A DNA stretch of 64,000 nucleotides, from contig NZ_JAUHHD010000001.1 of NCBI RefSeq assembly GCF_030410515.1, positions 744,001 through 808,000 on the forward strand, written 5' to 3'. The notes under the pieces are model-generated. The model was not told where the DNA came from and did not search any database. It worked only from the letters and a program-made list of their open reading frames with translations. Source of the stretch: Arthrobacter sp. YD4. GTDB lineage: Bacteria; Actinomycetota; Actinomycetes; Actinomycetales; Micrococcaceae. Position 1 is the stretch's first letter, and the number at the start of each line of letters is the position of its first letter. Of this stretch, positions 63,792 through 64,000 are shown one piece after another. A program made the position numbers and the translations under genes.

Positions 63792-64000
63792 ATGTCGTGG
63801 ATCATCCTCATTGCCGCCGGATCCCTAGAAGCCGTGTGGGCCGCCGCGTTGCACCGCACGTCGCAGGCCACAGGCCGCCGCCGACTCCTGCCGGGCGCAC
63901 TGTTCCTGGTCTCCGTCCTCGCCAGCACCGGCGGACTCGCGATCGCCATGCAGACCATACCCACCGGGACCGCCTACGCCGTCTGGGTGGGAGTCGGCGT
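63792..64000 (+). CDS. SMR family exporter, guanidinium Gdx/SugE-like (3' truncated)
   Basis: The first 69 residues of a small multidrug-resistance protein: 'SWIILIAAGSLEAVWAAALH' contains the essential membrane Glu, the second helix follows ('LPGALFLVSVLASTGGLAIA'), then 'IPTGTAYAVWVGVG', the family signature. The rest lies beyond the window. The adjacent guanidine-III riboswitch indicates the guanidinium-exporter (Gdx) branch rather than a general drug pump. Confidence 0.88.
   Translation, partial: MSWIILIAAGSLEAVWAAALHRTSQATGRRRLLPGALFLVSVLASTGGLAIAMQTIPTGTAYAVWVGVG

Overview
The window is a GC-rich chromosomal segment of an actinobacterium, most likely a member of the Micrococcaceae close to Arthrobacter or Pseudarthrobacter. 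This rests on the high-GC codon use, the many GTG and TTG starts, the DUF3073 and septum-formation genes, a clpB with an HspR-type inverted repeat, and many genes whose start codon lies 6-7 bases after a TANNNT -10 box (leaderless transcripts). No rRNA, tRNA or CRISPR was recognised.

Left end (1-9.7 kb): the 3' part of a tricarballylate-dehydrogenase-like flavoprotein, an alpha/beta hydrolase and a divergent GntR regulator are followed by an accessory region of visibly lower GC. That region holds a large STAND/NACHT NTPase with an N-terminal Mrr-like nuclease domain (probable anti-phage defence), a decayed IS481-family transposase, one GC-rich hypothetical gene, and a two-gene cassette that looks like the Kiwa defence system (KwaA membrane protein plus KwaB).

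9.7-29 kb is metabolic core: a heterodimeric ABC exporter with one degenerate ATP site, a metallo-beta-lactamase-fold protein, DUF808, a GH13 amylosucrase, an aldo/keto reductase, a zinc alcohol dehydrogenase, a DctA/PrpF/LysR organic-acid cluster, a HAD dehalogenase, a thioredoxin-reductase-like flavoprotein with a divergent XRE-cupin regulator, and a hydroxyacid dehydrogenase. 28-38 kb has two paralogous beta-lactamase-fold serine hydrolases flanking a small cysteine-rich protein whose promoter carries a CsoR-like palindrome, then a uracil-DNA glycosylase, hydroxypyruvate isomerase, Bcp peroxiredoxin and an AbiEi/DUF559-like protein. Four copies of an intergenic palindromic element lie between 30.2 and 37.5 kb.

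38-46 kb is housekeeping: purF-purM, DUF3073, a septum-formation-type protein and clpB. 47.5-52.8 kb is a catabolic operon (LacI regulator, MFS organic-anion transporter, SDR dehydrogenase, BKACE beta-keto acid cleavage enzyme, glycerate kinase) whose substrate is unknown. 54.5-57.7 kb is a tightly overlapping molybdate operon (HTH-TOBE regulator, modA, modB, modC). The right end has a berberine-type flavoprotein, a DUF4031-HD fusion, YccF, a lipoprotein phosphoesterase, trpF, HutD, and a guanidine-III riboswitch in front of a truncated SMR (Gdx-type) exporter gene.
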